In this document: positions 1-6,581 of the stretch, piece by piece
Layout: each line of letters begins with the position of its first letter
Numbering within the stretch: the stretch's first letter is position 1
From: an uncultured Elusimicrobiales bacterium
GTDB lineage: Bacteria; Elusimicrobiota; Elusimicrobia; Elusimicrobiales; Elusimicrobiaceae
Length of the DNA stretch: 6,633 nucleotides
NCBI GenBank assembly: GCA_905235355.1
Contig: CAJOLM010000060.1
Location: forward strand, 1 to 6,633
Direction of reading: 5' to 3'
Notes under the pieces: model-generated
Seen by the model: the letters and a program-made list of their open reading frames with translations, nothing else
Told to the model about the DNA's origin: nothing
Database searches by the model: none
Made by a program: the position numbers and the translations under genes

Positions 1-90
1 CCCCATAGAAGCTTAATTGACAAGCACGGATTGCCTATATCCCCTTGCCAATTTTTACACCAATCCAGTCTCATATGTATTGAACCCTAA
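1..90. other. left edge, possible partial gene on either strand (unresolved)
   Basis: On the plus strand, frame 1 is open from the edge to a TAA at 88-90 (29 codons), which could be the tail of a gene entering from the left. It would be convergent with the efflux operon across the bidirectional terminator at 136-167. On the minus strand, an ATG at 74-72 opens a frame that runs off the edge for 24 codons, starting MRLDWCKNWQGD; an AGGG lies about 9 bases upstream. The two readings exclude each other as real genes in practice, and neither peptide resembles a family I can name. Both are too short to judge by codon use. Confidence 0.2.
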
Positions 91-109
91 CAGGCCTATG
101 TTTGGCCTG
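91..109. repeat. short hairpin, 6-bp stem
   Basis: Positions 91-96 (CAGGCC) are the exact reverse complement of 104-109 (GGCCTG), with a 7-base loop. There is no T tract on the 3' side for either direction; on the plus strand it is followed by C and five A. It could be part of the 3' end of a gene entering from the left, but it does not look like an intrinsic terminator by itself. Confidence 0.35.
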
Positions 110-135
110 CAAAAAGGCACTATGTTGCCAACGAG

Positions 136-167
136 AAAAACTCCCGCTCTTAAGAGCGGGAGTTTTT
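136..167. terminator. bidirectional intrinsic terminator (perfect 32-bp palindrome)
   Basis: Positions 136-151 and 152-167 are perfect reverse complements. The core CTCCCGCTCTT/AAGAGCGGGAG is flanked by five A on one side and five T on the other. Transcribed from either strand it gives a stable GC-rich stem followed by a U tract, the classic form of a two-way intrinsic terminator. It lies about 100 bases past the stop of the outer-membrane factor gene and is the best candidate for the end of the efflux operon transcript. It would also stop any gene coming from the left edge. Confidence 0.85.
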
Positions 168-184
168 GAGTACCTTACAGGACA

Positions 185-204
185 CCCCAGGCGGGAGCCT
201 GGGG
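185..204. repeat. hairpin, 8-bp GC-rich stem
   Basis: Positions 185-192 (CCCCAGGC) pair perfectly with 197-204 (GCCTGGGG) around a GGGA loop. No T tract follows on either strand. The segment 191-197 (GCGGGAG) is also the exact complement of 141-147 in the neighbouring palindrome, so an alternative fold that disrupts the terminator is possible. It is the middle one of three consecutive hairpins between the operon's last stop codon and the terminator. Confidence 0.6.
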
Positions 205-210
205 ATGAAT

Positions 211-250
211 GCGTGAAACTCCCCGAGTGGAAGCTCGGGGAGTTTCACGC
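211..250. repeat. strong hairpin, 17-bp perfect stem, after the operon
   Basis: Positions 211-227 and 234-250 are perfect reverse complements with a 6-base loop (TGGAAG). In the operon's transcript this hairpin starts 17 bases after the stop codon of the outer-membrane factor gene. It has no following T tract, so it is not a canonical terminator. A stem of this strength more likely protects the mRNA 3' end from exonucleases or helps pausing ahead of the terminator at 136-167. That role is inferred; the stem itself is seen directly. Confidence 0.7.
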
Positions 251-267
251 AAAACACAATCAATAAA

Positions 268-1755
268 TTATTTGCTACCGGATTGCGCAGCCGCTTGATT
301 AGCCGCTGCCTCTTGCTGTTCTGCTTCCTGCGCAGCAGCTTCGGCTTGCAGACGCGCCTCAAACGGACCAAAGCCTGTTTCTTCGTTCCAACCACCGCCT
401 AAGGCTTTAGCTAAATTAGCCAGCCCCACCAGTTCCGCTTCGCGCGCCGCCACCAGCGACATTTCCGCTTGCAGCAAATTACGCTCCACGTCTAGCAGTT
501 CCATGGTGCCAATCAGCCCGGCGTCTTCTTGTTTCTTGCTCAGCTCATAGCTGCGGCGCAACGCTTTGGTTTGTTTAAACAAAATATCAAAGGTTTCACG
601 ATTGATGCGGTTGGCGTTCAATGCGTCCAAAGCTTCTTTAAAAGCGGTTTGCATGGTCTTTTCATACGCGGCGAGCATCTCTTGATATTGTGCTTTGGCA
701 GCGCGGTTTTGGGCAATAATTTTTCCGCCTGCAAATATCGGCTGCGACACGGACCCGCCAAATGCCCACACGCCCGAAGGTCCGCGGAATAATTTATCAA
801 GTTCATTGCTGACAAATCCAGCTGCACCCGTGAGCGAAATATCCGGGAAATACGCCGCACGCGCTACCCCGATACGCGCATTGGCAGCAATCAGCTGTCC
901 TTCTGCACTGCGCACATCCGGGCGGTTAGCCAAAAATTTAGCAGGCAACCCTTGCGGCACTTCCGGCAGAATAACTGCTTCGCTCAAATGCCCACCACGG
1001 GTTTTTTCGTCTTCCATAATGCTGCGCGGGCTGGCTCCCACCAGTACCGCCAAGGTGGTTTCTGCGGTGCGCACTTGCAGCTCTAACTCTTTGGCTTGCG
1101 CGGCTACACTATACATATCCGCTTCCACACGGCGCAAATCTATCTCGGCAATTACCCCGGCTTTGTAGCGGCTGGTGTAAATGCGCACGCTCTCTTGGCG
1201 GGTTTTCAACGTTTGATTGGCAATCTCCAGCTGCGCATCTAACATACGCAAGGAAAAATACGCCGTCGCTACTTGCGCCGTTAAAGACAACAGCACCGTA
1301 TCTTTGGCGGTCATAGTTGCCAGTAATTGCGCACGGGCCGCCTCACTCAAGCGGCGGTATTTGCCCCACAAATCCAGTTCAAACGCAGCTACTGCCGTAC
1401 CGCTGCTTGCCGTCTGTCCGGAACCATAATAATTGCCTGCACGCCCGCTGCCGCCTTGCAACCCGATCACCGGCAACTGGTCAGCCACCGCGCTGGTCAC
1501 TCCGGCGCGCGCTTGTTCCACCCGGGCAATGGCTTGGCGCAAATCCCGGTTATAATGCAGGGCTTCTTTTTCCAATTGGTTCAAGGTTTCATCCTGGAAC
1601 ATTTCCCACCATTGGTAGTTTTGGAAAACGCTAAAATTTTCCTCACTATGTTTAGTAGGCAAGTCCATTTCCGGGCGTTTATAATTAGGCCCTAATGCAC
1701 AACCGGTTAACAGCAGCGCGCTTAAAGCGGCTGGAAAAAATTTCTTAAATATCAC
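268..1755 (-). CDS. RND efflux outer-membrane factor lipoprotein (OprM/NodT/TolC family)
   Basis: This is the outer-membrane channel of the tripartite pump, expected to form a trimeric beta-barrel with a long periplasmic alpha-helical tunnel. The protein has 495 residues, somewhat longer than usual for the family. The start is GTG behind AAGGAGG with 6-base spacing, and it overlaps the pump gene by 11 bases. Residues 1-19 are a lipoprotein signal with lipobox LTGC (Cys19), followed by GPNYKRP as in the NodT/OprM group. Two OEP-type repeats follow. Landmarks are FELDLWGK (125-132), LANRPDVRSAE (275-285), ANARIGVARAAYFPDISLTG (291-310) and SQPIFAGGK (337-345). The family's usual end, ALGGGW, falls at 451-456. 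A further 39 residues follow, rich in Ala, Glu and Gln, which are not part of the standard fold. The family call is firm; the substrate cannot be read from the sequence. Confidence 0.97.
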   Translation of the reverse strand: MIFKKFFPAALSALLLTGCALGPNYKRPEMDLPTKHSEENFSVFQNYQWWEMFQDETLNQLEKEALHYNRDLRQAIARVEQARAGVTSAVADQLPVIGLQGGSGRAGNYYGSGQTASSGTAVAAFELDLWGKYRRLSEAARAQLLATMTAKDTVLLSLTAQVATAYFSLRMLDAQLEIANQTLKTRQESVRIYTSRYKAGVIAEIDLRRVEADMYSVAAQAKELELQVRTAETTLAVLVGASPRSIMEDEKTRGGHLSEAVILPEVPQGLPAKFLANRPDVRSAEGQLIAANARIGVARAAYFPDISLTGAAGFVSNELDKLFRGPSGVWAFGGSVSQPIFAGGKIIAQNRAAKAQYQEMLAAYEKTMQTAFKEALDALNANRINRETFDILFKQTKALRRSYELSKKQEDAGLIGTMELLDVERNLLQAEMSLVAAREAELVGLANLAKALGGGWNEETGFGPFEARLQAEAAAQEAEQQEAAANQAAAQSGSK

Positions 1756-4700
1756 GTACAGCCTCCTTGTTTTCTTGTGTCTGCACTTGTTTCTTGTCTT
1801 TACGGCCCCCAGAAATCAAGTAGAAAAAGGTGGGAATAAACATAGGCGCAATCGCCGTAGCACCCAACATACCAAACACCACTGCCGTACCAATGGAGTG
1901 GCGGCTGGCTGCACCGGCACCGCTGCTAATCGCCAATGGTACGCAGCCTAAAATAAACGCTAGTGAGGTCATGATAATCGGTCTAAAGCGCAAGTGAAGC
2001 GCTTGCACAGCAGCGTCATAAGCACTAGCTCCTTGCTCTTTAATCATCACGGCAAATTCTACAATCAAAATAGCGTTTTTGGCCGCTAACCCGACCAGGG
2101 CCACCAACGCGATTTGGAAATAAATATCATTATTCAGCCCGCGCAAATAAGTACCCAGCAGTGCGCCGAACATACCAAACGGAACAGCCAAAATAACCGC
2201 AAACGGAAGTCCCCATTTTTCATACTGCGCTGCCAAGATGAGAAACACCACTAGCATACCCAGCATCAGCGCAAAGCTGGACGAACTGCCGCTAATCGTT
2301 TCCTGATAGGTGGTACCTGTCCAGGAAAGTGTAAAGTTCTCCCCTAAGGTTTCTTTGGCTGCTTCTTCCATAGCCGCAATTGCCTGGCCGGAGCTGTACC
2401 CTTCCGCAGGGGTTGCCATCACTTTAGCCGCCGGAAACGCGTTAAAACGCTCCACCATATCCGGCCCCAATATAGGGGTCAGCGTCACAAAAGCCGCCAG
2501 TGGAGTCATATCCCCTGCTTGCGAGCGGACGTAAATTTCGCCCAACTGTTCGGGACGAGCGCGGAAGTCCCCTTCCGCCTGCATGATTACTTTAAAGCTG
2601 CGGCTAAATTTAGTGAAATCGTTTACATAGGCTGTACCGAACGTGCCTTGTATCGTGTTATATAATTCTGACAGCGACACATTCATAGACATAGCCTTGA
2701 TTTCATCTACTTTTAATTCATATTGCGGCGTGGCAGCAGAGAAAGTCGTCGTCACGCTGGACAGTTCCGGCTTTTTCTCGGCTGCGGCAATAAATTCGCT
2801 CGTTTTGGCAGCCAAAGCCTGACTGCCTGTTCCGGCGCGGTTTTGGATATAACCCTCTAATCCGCCCGTCGTACTCATACCTAATACCGGCGGCGGATTG
2901 AACGGCATAACTACTGCACCCGGGATTTGCGCCGCACCTAACGCGGCAATCGCAGCTACCGTTCCAAAGGAAGAAAGAGCCGGCGTTTTGCGCTCCTTCC
3001 AAGGTTTAAGCGTAATGAAGGACGCCACGGAGTTGCTTTTCATTGTGCTGCTGAGCATATCGTACCCGGCAAAAGTCAGTTCCTCTTTGACAGCGGGCTG
3101 CTCTTGAATAATTTTTTGTAATTGGTCCGACACCTTTTCCGTGCGGTTTAAAGAGCTGGACGGATCTAATATGGTAGCGGCCATAATCATACCCTGGTCT
3201 TCATCTGGCAGCAACCCGCCCGGCACAATTTTAAACAGCCCCGCTGCGGCCCCCCAAATGAGCAGCACCGTCAAAATAGCCACCGGAATCCGACGGATAA
3301 AAAAGGCAGCCAGGCCCGTATATTGGTCGGTTACTTTGTTAAACCAATTATCAAAGTGGAAGAAAAATCCGCTTGTTTTGGGCTTCATGTCTTTGAGCAG
3401 CAGCGCGCACAAAGCAGGCGTCAACGTGAGTGCCACTAACCCGGAAATGACCACGGATACTGCAATCGTGATAGCAAACTGCTGATACATCACCCCGGTA
3501 AATCCACCCATGAACGCCACCGGCACGAACACAGAACACAGCACCAGCACAATAGCAATTACCGGCCCAGTCACTTCGTCCATTGCTTTAATGGTAGCAT
3601 CTTTGACAGGCAGATGCTCCTCGTGCATGATACGTTCCACGTTTTCAATAACCACGATAGCATCATCTACCACGATACCAATTGCAAGCACCAACCCAAA
3701 CAGCGTCAGCGTGTTAATAGAAAACCCTAGCAGTAACATCCCGGCAAACGCACCGACGATAGACACCGGCACCGCCAGACACGGAATTAACGTAGCGCGC
3801 CAGTCATGCAAGAACAAATACATAACCAGGAACACCAAAATCATAGCTTCAATTAATGTATGGATAACTTCTTCAATAGAGGCGTTGACGAACAGCGTGG
3901 TATCATAAGCCACTTTATATTCAAGACCACCCGGGAAATTCGCCGACAATTCTTTCATACGTTTAAGTACGGCTTGTTCCGTCGCCACTGCGTTAGCACC
4001 CGGCGAAAGAAACACGCCTATTGGTACAGCAGGTTGATTATTATACGAGCCGGAAAATTCATACGTTTGGCTGCCTAGTTCTACTTTAGCCACATCTTTT
4101 AAACGCAAGGAAGTGCCGTCCGGATTAGCACGTAAAATAATTTCTTCAAATTCAGCAGGGTCTTTTAAACGGCCCGGCGCCACAATGGTGTAGGTGCGGT
4201 CCACGCTAACCGTTAACGGCGGCTGGCCGATTTTTCCGGCGGCGCGTTGTGTATTTTGCTCCTGTACGGCAGCCATTATATCAGTAACTGACAAACCCAG
4301 CTGGCTCATAATATCGGGTTTAAGCCAAATGCGGATAGAATAGTCATTAGCAGACATTACCTGCGCGTCGCCCACCCCTTCAATACGTTTTAAATCATCT
4401 ACCACGTTAACCAGTGCATAGTTACCAATGTAAGTGGTATCATAAAGCCCGGTCGGCGAGTACATGGCAATTAACAGCAAAATGGCAGAAGATTGCTTCT
4501 TCACGTTTACCCCGTAACGGCGCACATCTTCCGGCAAAGACGTAGTGGCTGATTGCACGCGGTTATTGACGTTAATCATGGCCTGGTCCGGGTCCGTACC
4601 GACTTTAAAATACACCAACATGTCCATATTGCCGTTAGCCGCCGAGGTGGAGTTCATATACAGCATGTCTTCTACCCCGTTGACTTGTTGTTCAATCGGT

Positions 4701-4891
4701 GCGGCGACGGTATCGGCAATCACTTCCGGGCTGGCTCCCGGATATTGGGCCGACACCTGGATAGATGGCGGAGTTAAATTCGGATACTGCTCAATCGGCA
4801 GCGAGGTAATAGATACAATACCTGCCAGCAAAATCAGCAGTGAAATAACGGTAGAAAAAATAGGCCGGTTAATGAAAAATTTAGAAAACAT
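1745..4891 (-). CDS. RND multidrug efflux pump, inner-membrane transporter (AcrB/MexB-like, HAE1 family)
   Basis: This is a proton/drug antiporter, expected to work as a trimer and pass substrates from the periplasm and outer leaflet into the outer-membrane channel. The protein has 1048 residues, the normal family length. It starts FINRPIFSTVISLLILLAGI (6-25), the typical first membrane helix. A large periplasmic loop follows (about 30-340, with YPGASPEVI at 50-58). Membrane helices 2-6 span about 341-498, and helix 7 about 536-555. The second periplasmic loop is about 556-870, and helices 8-12 about 871-1024. The proton relay is intact: Asp409-Asp410 in helix 4 (GIVVDDAIVV), Lys938 in helix 10 (GLAAKNAIL), and Arg968 and Thr975 in helix 11, matching AcrB Asp407, Asp408, Lys940, Arg971 and Thr978. 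There are no charged residues of the heavy-metal (CusA) type in helix 4, so export of drugs or lipophiles is more likely. The start is ATG with AAGGGG 7 bases upstream. The drug-pocket phenylalanines differ from AcrB (see findings). Confidence 0.98.
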   Translation of the reverse strand: MFSKFFINRPIFSTVISLLILLAGIVSITSLPIEQYPNLTPPSIQVSAQYPGASPEVIADTVAAPIEQQVNGVEDMLYMNSTSAANGNMDMLVYFKVGTDPDQAMINVNNRVQSATTSLPEDVRRYGVNVKKQSSAILLLIAMYSPTGLYDTTYIGNYALVNVVDDLKRIEGVGDAQVMSANDYSIRIWLKPDIMSQLGLSVTDIMAAVQEQNTQRAAGKIGQPPLTVSVDRTYTIVAPGRLKDPAEFEEIILRANPDGTSLRLKDVAKVELGSQTYEFSGSYNNQPAVPIGVFLSPGANAVATEQAVLKRMKELSANFPGGLEYKVAYDTTLFVNASIEEVIHTLIEAMILVFLVMYLFLHDWRATLIPCLAVPVSIVGAFAGMLLLGFSINTLTLFGLVLAIGIVVDDAIVVIENVERIMHEEHLPVKDATIKAMDEVTGPVIAIVLVLCSVFVPVAFMGGFTGVMYQQFAITIAVSVVISGLVALTLTPALCALLLKDMKPKTSGFFFHFDNWFNKVTDQYTGLAAFFIRRIPVAILTVLLIWGAAAGLFKIVPGGLLPDEDQGMIMAATILDPSSSLNRTEKVSDQLQKIIQEQPAVKEELTFAGYDMLSSTMKSNSVASFITLKPWKERKTPALSSFGTVAAIAALGAAQIPGAVVMPFNPPPVLGMSTTGGLEGYIQNRAGTGSQALAAKTSEFIAAAEKKPELSSVTTTFSAATPQYELKVDEIKAMSMNVSLSELYNTIQGTFGTAYVNDFTKFSRSFKVIMQAEGDFRARPEQLGEIYVRSQAGDMTPLAAFVTLTPILGPDMVERFNAFPAAKVMATPAEGYSSGQAIAAMEEAAKETLGENFTLSWTGTTYQETISGSSSSFALMLGMLVVFLILAAQYEKWGLPFAVILAVPFGMFGALLGTYLRGLNNDIYFQIALVALVGLAAKNAILIVEFAVMIKEQGASAYDAAVQALHLRFRPIIMTSLAFILGCVPLAISSGAGAASRHSIGTAVVFGMLGATAIAPMFIPTFFYLISGGRKDKKQVQTQENKEAVRDI
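1762..1768 (-). promoter_or_regulatory. ribosome binding site for the outer-membrane factor gene
   Basis: The minus strand reads AAGGAGG, a full anti-16S match, 6 bases before the GTG at 1755-1753. It lies inside the last codons of the pump gene. It decides the GTG as start, because the next in-frame ATG (residue 30) would lose the lipoprotein signal. The arrangement suggests strong initiation coupled to translation of the pump gene. Confidence 0.85.
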
Positions 4892-4898
4892 ATGCGCG

Positions 4899-4904
4899 CC
4901 CCTT
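4899..4904 (-). promoter_or_regulatory. ribosome binding site for the pump gene
   Basis: The minus strand reads AAGGGG, 7 bases before the ATG at 4891-4889. Its first two bases are the last two of the TAA stop of the preceding adaptor gene (4905-4903). Ribosomes ending the adaptor are therefore placed to reinitiate on the pump gene. Confidence 0.75.
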
Positions 4905-6225
4905 ATTTGGCAGCCGGCTGGGTAGCATTAGCCGTCTCTTGCGACACGTAACCGCGCGTGACCGCTTCCGGCAGGACTTGTTCGTCCCCTGTTTCGTCAT
5001 GCTCAAGCGCCTGGTCAAACGCAGCAACATCCGCATCATCTACTGTAACAGCGGGTATTTTAGGTGCAGCAGCAGACGCGGGCAACTCAAACTTTTGCAT
5101 CGTGGCGTTCACCTTCATGCCCGGACGGATTTTGATCAACCCTTCGGAAATAATTTTTTCGCCGCCTTTCAGCCCTTCCGTCACAATATACATATTGTCT
5201 TGCAGCTGCACGGTAACCGGCTGAGCCGCGACGGCATTATCTTCCTTAATAATATAGACTAAATTGCCCGTCGGCGTATTTAACACGGCAGAGGAAGGCA
5301 CCAGCACCGCATCTTTATATACCGCGCCAATTAAATGCACGCGTACGAATTGACCGGGCATAAGCATGCGGCGGTTTTCCGGGTTCGGAAATTCTGCACG
5401 CATAGCCAGCGACGAGGTTCTGACGTCTTCGCTACTGTCAAAGAAAATGATAGATCCTTTTTCCGGGTACACGCGGCCGTCCGAAGTAACGGCTTCTACA
5501 TATACCGGGTTTTTGCCCGTTTCATCAATAGAAATTTTACCCTCGGTATATCCTTGTGCTAGCTTGTAAAATTGCGACGCAGGCATAGAGAAATTTACCC
5601 ACAGCGGCTGAATTTGTACCATAGTGGTCAGCAGTCCGTCTCCCGCCGGAGAAACCAAGCTTCCTACAGATTGTGCTTCTTTGCCGGTAATGCCGGAAAT
5701 AGGAGCCAGCACCTGGGTATATTGCAAATTAATTTTGGCATCATTGACACCGGCTTGTGCCACTTGCACCGCAGCTTGTGCAGCTTCATAAGCAGACAAG
5801 GAATCGTCATAATCTTTTTGGCTGACGGCATTATCGGCGCGGAGTTTTTTCATACGTTCATAGTCGCGCTGTGTGCGGTTTGCATCGCTTTTCGCCTGTG
5901 CCAAAGAGCCTTCCGCGCGTTGCAAAGCCACTTCATATTCCGCCGGATCAATTTGAAAAAGCTGTGTGCCTTGTTGCACATATGCGCCTTCATCAAACAA
6001 ACGGGCTTTTAAAATGCCCCCCACTTGCGCGCGCACTTGCACTTGCAAAGAGCCGGCCACTTGCGCCGGATATTCAATATTCCACGGTAAATCGGTCTTT
6101 AATACCTGTATAGCCGTCACAGGCAAAACGACATCTTCCTGCGCGGCTTGTTTTTTACTGCAAGCGCCGAGTGTCAGCAGCCCTGCCGCCAACATCAGCA
6201 CCCAAAGATGATTATGTTTGGTCAT
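4903..6225 (-). CDS. RND efflux membrane fusion protein, periplasmic adaptor lipoprotein (AcrA/MexA-like)
   Basis: This is the periplasmic adaptor joining the RND pump to the outer-membrane channel, anchored by lipid to the inner membrane. From the ATG at 6225 it has 440 residues. An in-frame ATG at 6237 would add four residues but has no ribosome site; GAGGA sits 5 bases before the 6225 ATG, so I chose that one. The lipobox LGAC puts the lipidated Cys at residue 22. The first lipoyl half is near 58-95 (VRAQVGGILKARLFDEGAYV, then FQIDPAEYE). An alpha-helical hairpin rich in Ala, Gln and Lys spans about 96-168, and the second lipoyl half is near 169-200 (LAPISGITGK). Then come a beta-barrel domain with MPGQFVRVHL (289-298) and a membrane-proximal domain ending at IRPGMKV (366-372). 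The last 65 or so residues form an acidic, Ala- and Pro-containing tail outside the standard fold. It is the first gene of the operon. Confidence 0.96.
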   Translation of the reverse strand: MTKHNHLWVLMLAAGLLTLGACSKKQAAQEDVVLPVTAIQVLKTDLPWNIEYPAQVAGSLQVQVRAQVGGILKARLFDEGAYVQQGTQLFQIDPAEYEVALQRAEGSLAQAKSDANRTQRDYERMKKLRADNAVSQKDYDDSLSAYEAAQAAVQVAQAGVNDAKINLQYTQVLAPISGITGKEAQSVGSLVSPAGDGLLTTMVQIQPLWVNFSMPASQFYKLAQGYTEGKISIDETGKNPVYVEAVTSDGRVYPEKGSIIFFDSSEDVRTSSLAMRAEFPNPENRRMLMPGQFVRVHLIGAVYKDAVLVPSSAVLNTPTGNLVYIIKEDNAVAAQPVTVQLQDNMYIVTEGLKGGEKIISEGLIKIRPGMKVNATMQKFELPASAAAPKIPAVTVDDADVAAFDQALEHDETGDEQVLPEAVTRGYVSQETANATQPAAK

Positions 6226-6230
6226 GTTTT

Positions 6231-6235
6231 TCCTC
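6231..6235 (-). promoter_or_regulatory. ribosome binding site deciding the adaptor start
   Basis: The minus strand reads GAGGA, 5 bases before the ATG at 6225-6223. The upstream in-frame ATG at 6237-6235 overlaps this site and is preceded only by CACAACTAACT, with no purine-rich element. The 6225 start also gives a standard-length lipoprotein signal. This makes the downstream ATG the better start. Confidence 0.65.
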
Positions 6236-6248
6236 ATAGTTAGTTGTG

Positions 6249-6279
6249 TTTATACAAATCTGTCCTGTAGCGATTGCAA
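6249..6279 (-). promoter_or_regulatory. candidate sigma70-type promoter for the efflux operon (proximal)
   Basis: On the minus strand a TTGCAA (6279-6274) and a TATAAA (6254-6249) are separated by 19 bases. The hexamers are good but the spacing is two bases longer than optimal. The transcript would begin near 6242, with a short leader just holding the ribosome site. This is one of two weak candidates, and nothing in the sequence settles the choice. Confidence 0.25.
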
Positions 6280-6331
6280 AAATCCTACCTCTTATATTAA
6301 AGGAAAATTTACTATAAAGCGCAAGGATTTT
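6279..6331. repeat. separated inverted repeat in the operon's upstream region
   Basis: AAAATCCT at 6279-6286 is the exact reverse complement of AGGATTTT at 6324-6331. The centre-to-centre distance is 45 bases, a little over four helical turns. It brackets the distal promoter candidate, so it could be a pair of operator half-sites. Being AT-rich and only 8 bases long, it may also be chance. Confidence 0.3.
6294..6324 (-). promoter_or_regulatory. candidate sigma70-type promoter for the efflux operon (distal)
   Basis: The minus strand shows TTGCGC (6324-6319), 19 bases, then TAATAT (6299-6294), with an overlapping TATAAG at 6296-6291. The spacing is again long. It lies between the arms of the inverted repeat 6279-6286/6324-6331, so a regulator bound there would cover it. 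This is a weak candidate. Confidence 0.25.
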
Positions 6332-6401
6332 GTGAACTTTTTTACATTAGGAGAACACACTAATCCTTTTTATAGATTTTTATAGTATTTAAGGAAAATT
6401 T
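6300..6401. repeat. 11-bp direct repeat, two copies 91 bases apart
   Basis: AAGGAAAATTT occurs at 6300-6310 and again at 6391-6401, both preceded by T/A bases. The first copy falls in the spacer of the distal promoter candidate. It could be a regulator site present twice. The AT-rich background makes chance possible. Confidence 0.35.
6367..6385. repeat. tandem TTTTTATAG repeat with 10-base period
   Basis: TTTTTATAG is present at 6367-6375 and 6377-6385, separated by one A, so the units repeat every 10 bases, about one turn of DNA. Read on the minus strand each unit also gives a CTATAAA that resembles a -10 element. It lies about 140 bases upstream of the adaptor start. It may be a regulator-binding or bent element; no function is proven. 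Confidence 0.35.
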
Positions 6402-6440
6402 TTGTTTTGGAGGCTTGACTTGTTTGCCCACACCGAACTA

Positions 6441-6536
6441 CCCCTTTTATTGTCTATTCTCCAACGAGAAAAAGAAAACGCTTAACAAATCAAAAAAAAA
6501 AAACAAAATATAGGGTCTAATAGACAAAAATCTGGG
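6441..6536. repeat. imperfect 18-bp inverted repeat enclosing 60 bases with a 12-A run
   Basis: Positions 6441-6458 match the reverse complement of 6519-6536 at 14 of 18 bases, with 9 in a row (TTGTCTATT/AATAGACAA). The enclosed stretch contains CCAACGAGAAAAA (6461-6473) and an unbroken run of 12 A (6492-6503). Possible readings are the ends of a small mobile or MITE-like remnant, or a regulatory stem for the plus-strand gene at the right edge. No target duplication is evident. Confidence 0.3.
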
Positions 6537-6581
6537 TAATACGGTCCTAGAAATGATTTAACATTATTTTTGGAGACAGGT

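Noticed and set aside
136..250. The hairpin series as a CRISPR array or tRNA gene
   Set aside because: The stems differ from each other in sequence and length, there are no regular spacers, and no cloverleaf or CCA-type acceptor can be drawn.
150..395. 81-codon minus-strand open frame across the end of the operon
   Set aside because: It overlaps the channel gene's 3' end in another frame and runs through the hairpins and into the terminator palindrome. The product is Arg/Lys/Leu-rich, with no family resemblance.
695..1168. 157-codon plus-strand open frame inside the outer-membrane factor gene
   Set aside because: It is the complement of well-conserved channel sequence (including the LANRPDV region); its composition is that of a shadow frame.
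3510..3908. 132-codon plus-strand open frame inside the pump gene
   Set aside because: It lies antisense to membrane helices of a clearly real transporter, is rich in Ser, Thr and Ile as complements of hydrophobic codons are, and has no ribosome site or recognisable fold.
6226..6237. Adaptor start at the upstream ATG (6237), giving 444 residues
   Set aside because: It has no ribosome site upstream, while GAGGA is well placed for the ATG at 6225. The longer form only adds four residues to the signal peptide.
6415..6451. TTGACT at 6415-6420 as a plus-strand promoter for the right-edge gene
   Set aside because: No acceptable -10 element lies 16-18 bases downstream; the nearest TTTATT is about 25 bases away.
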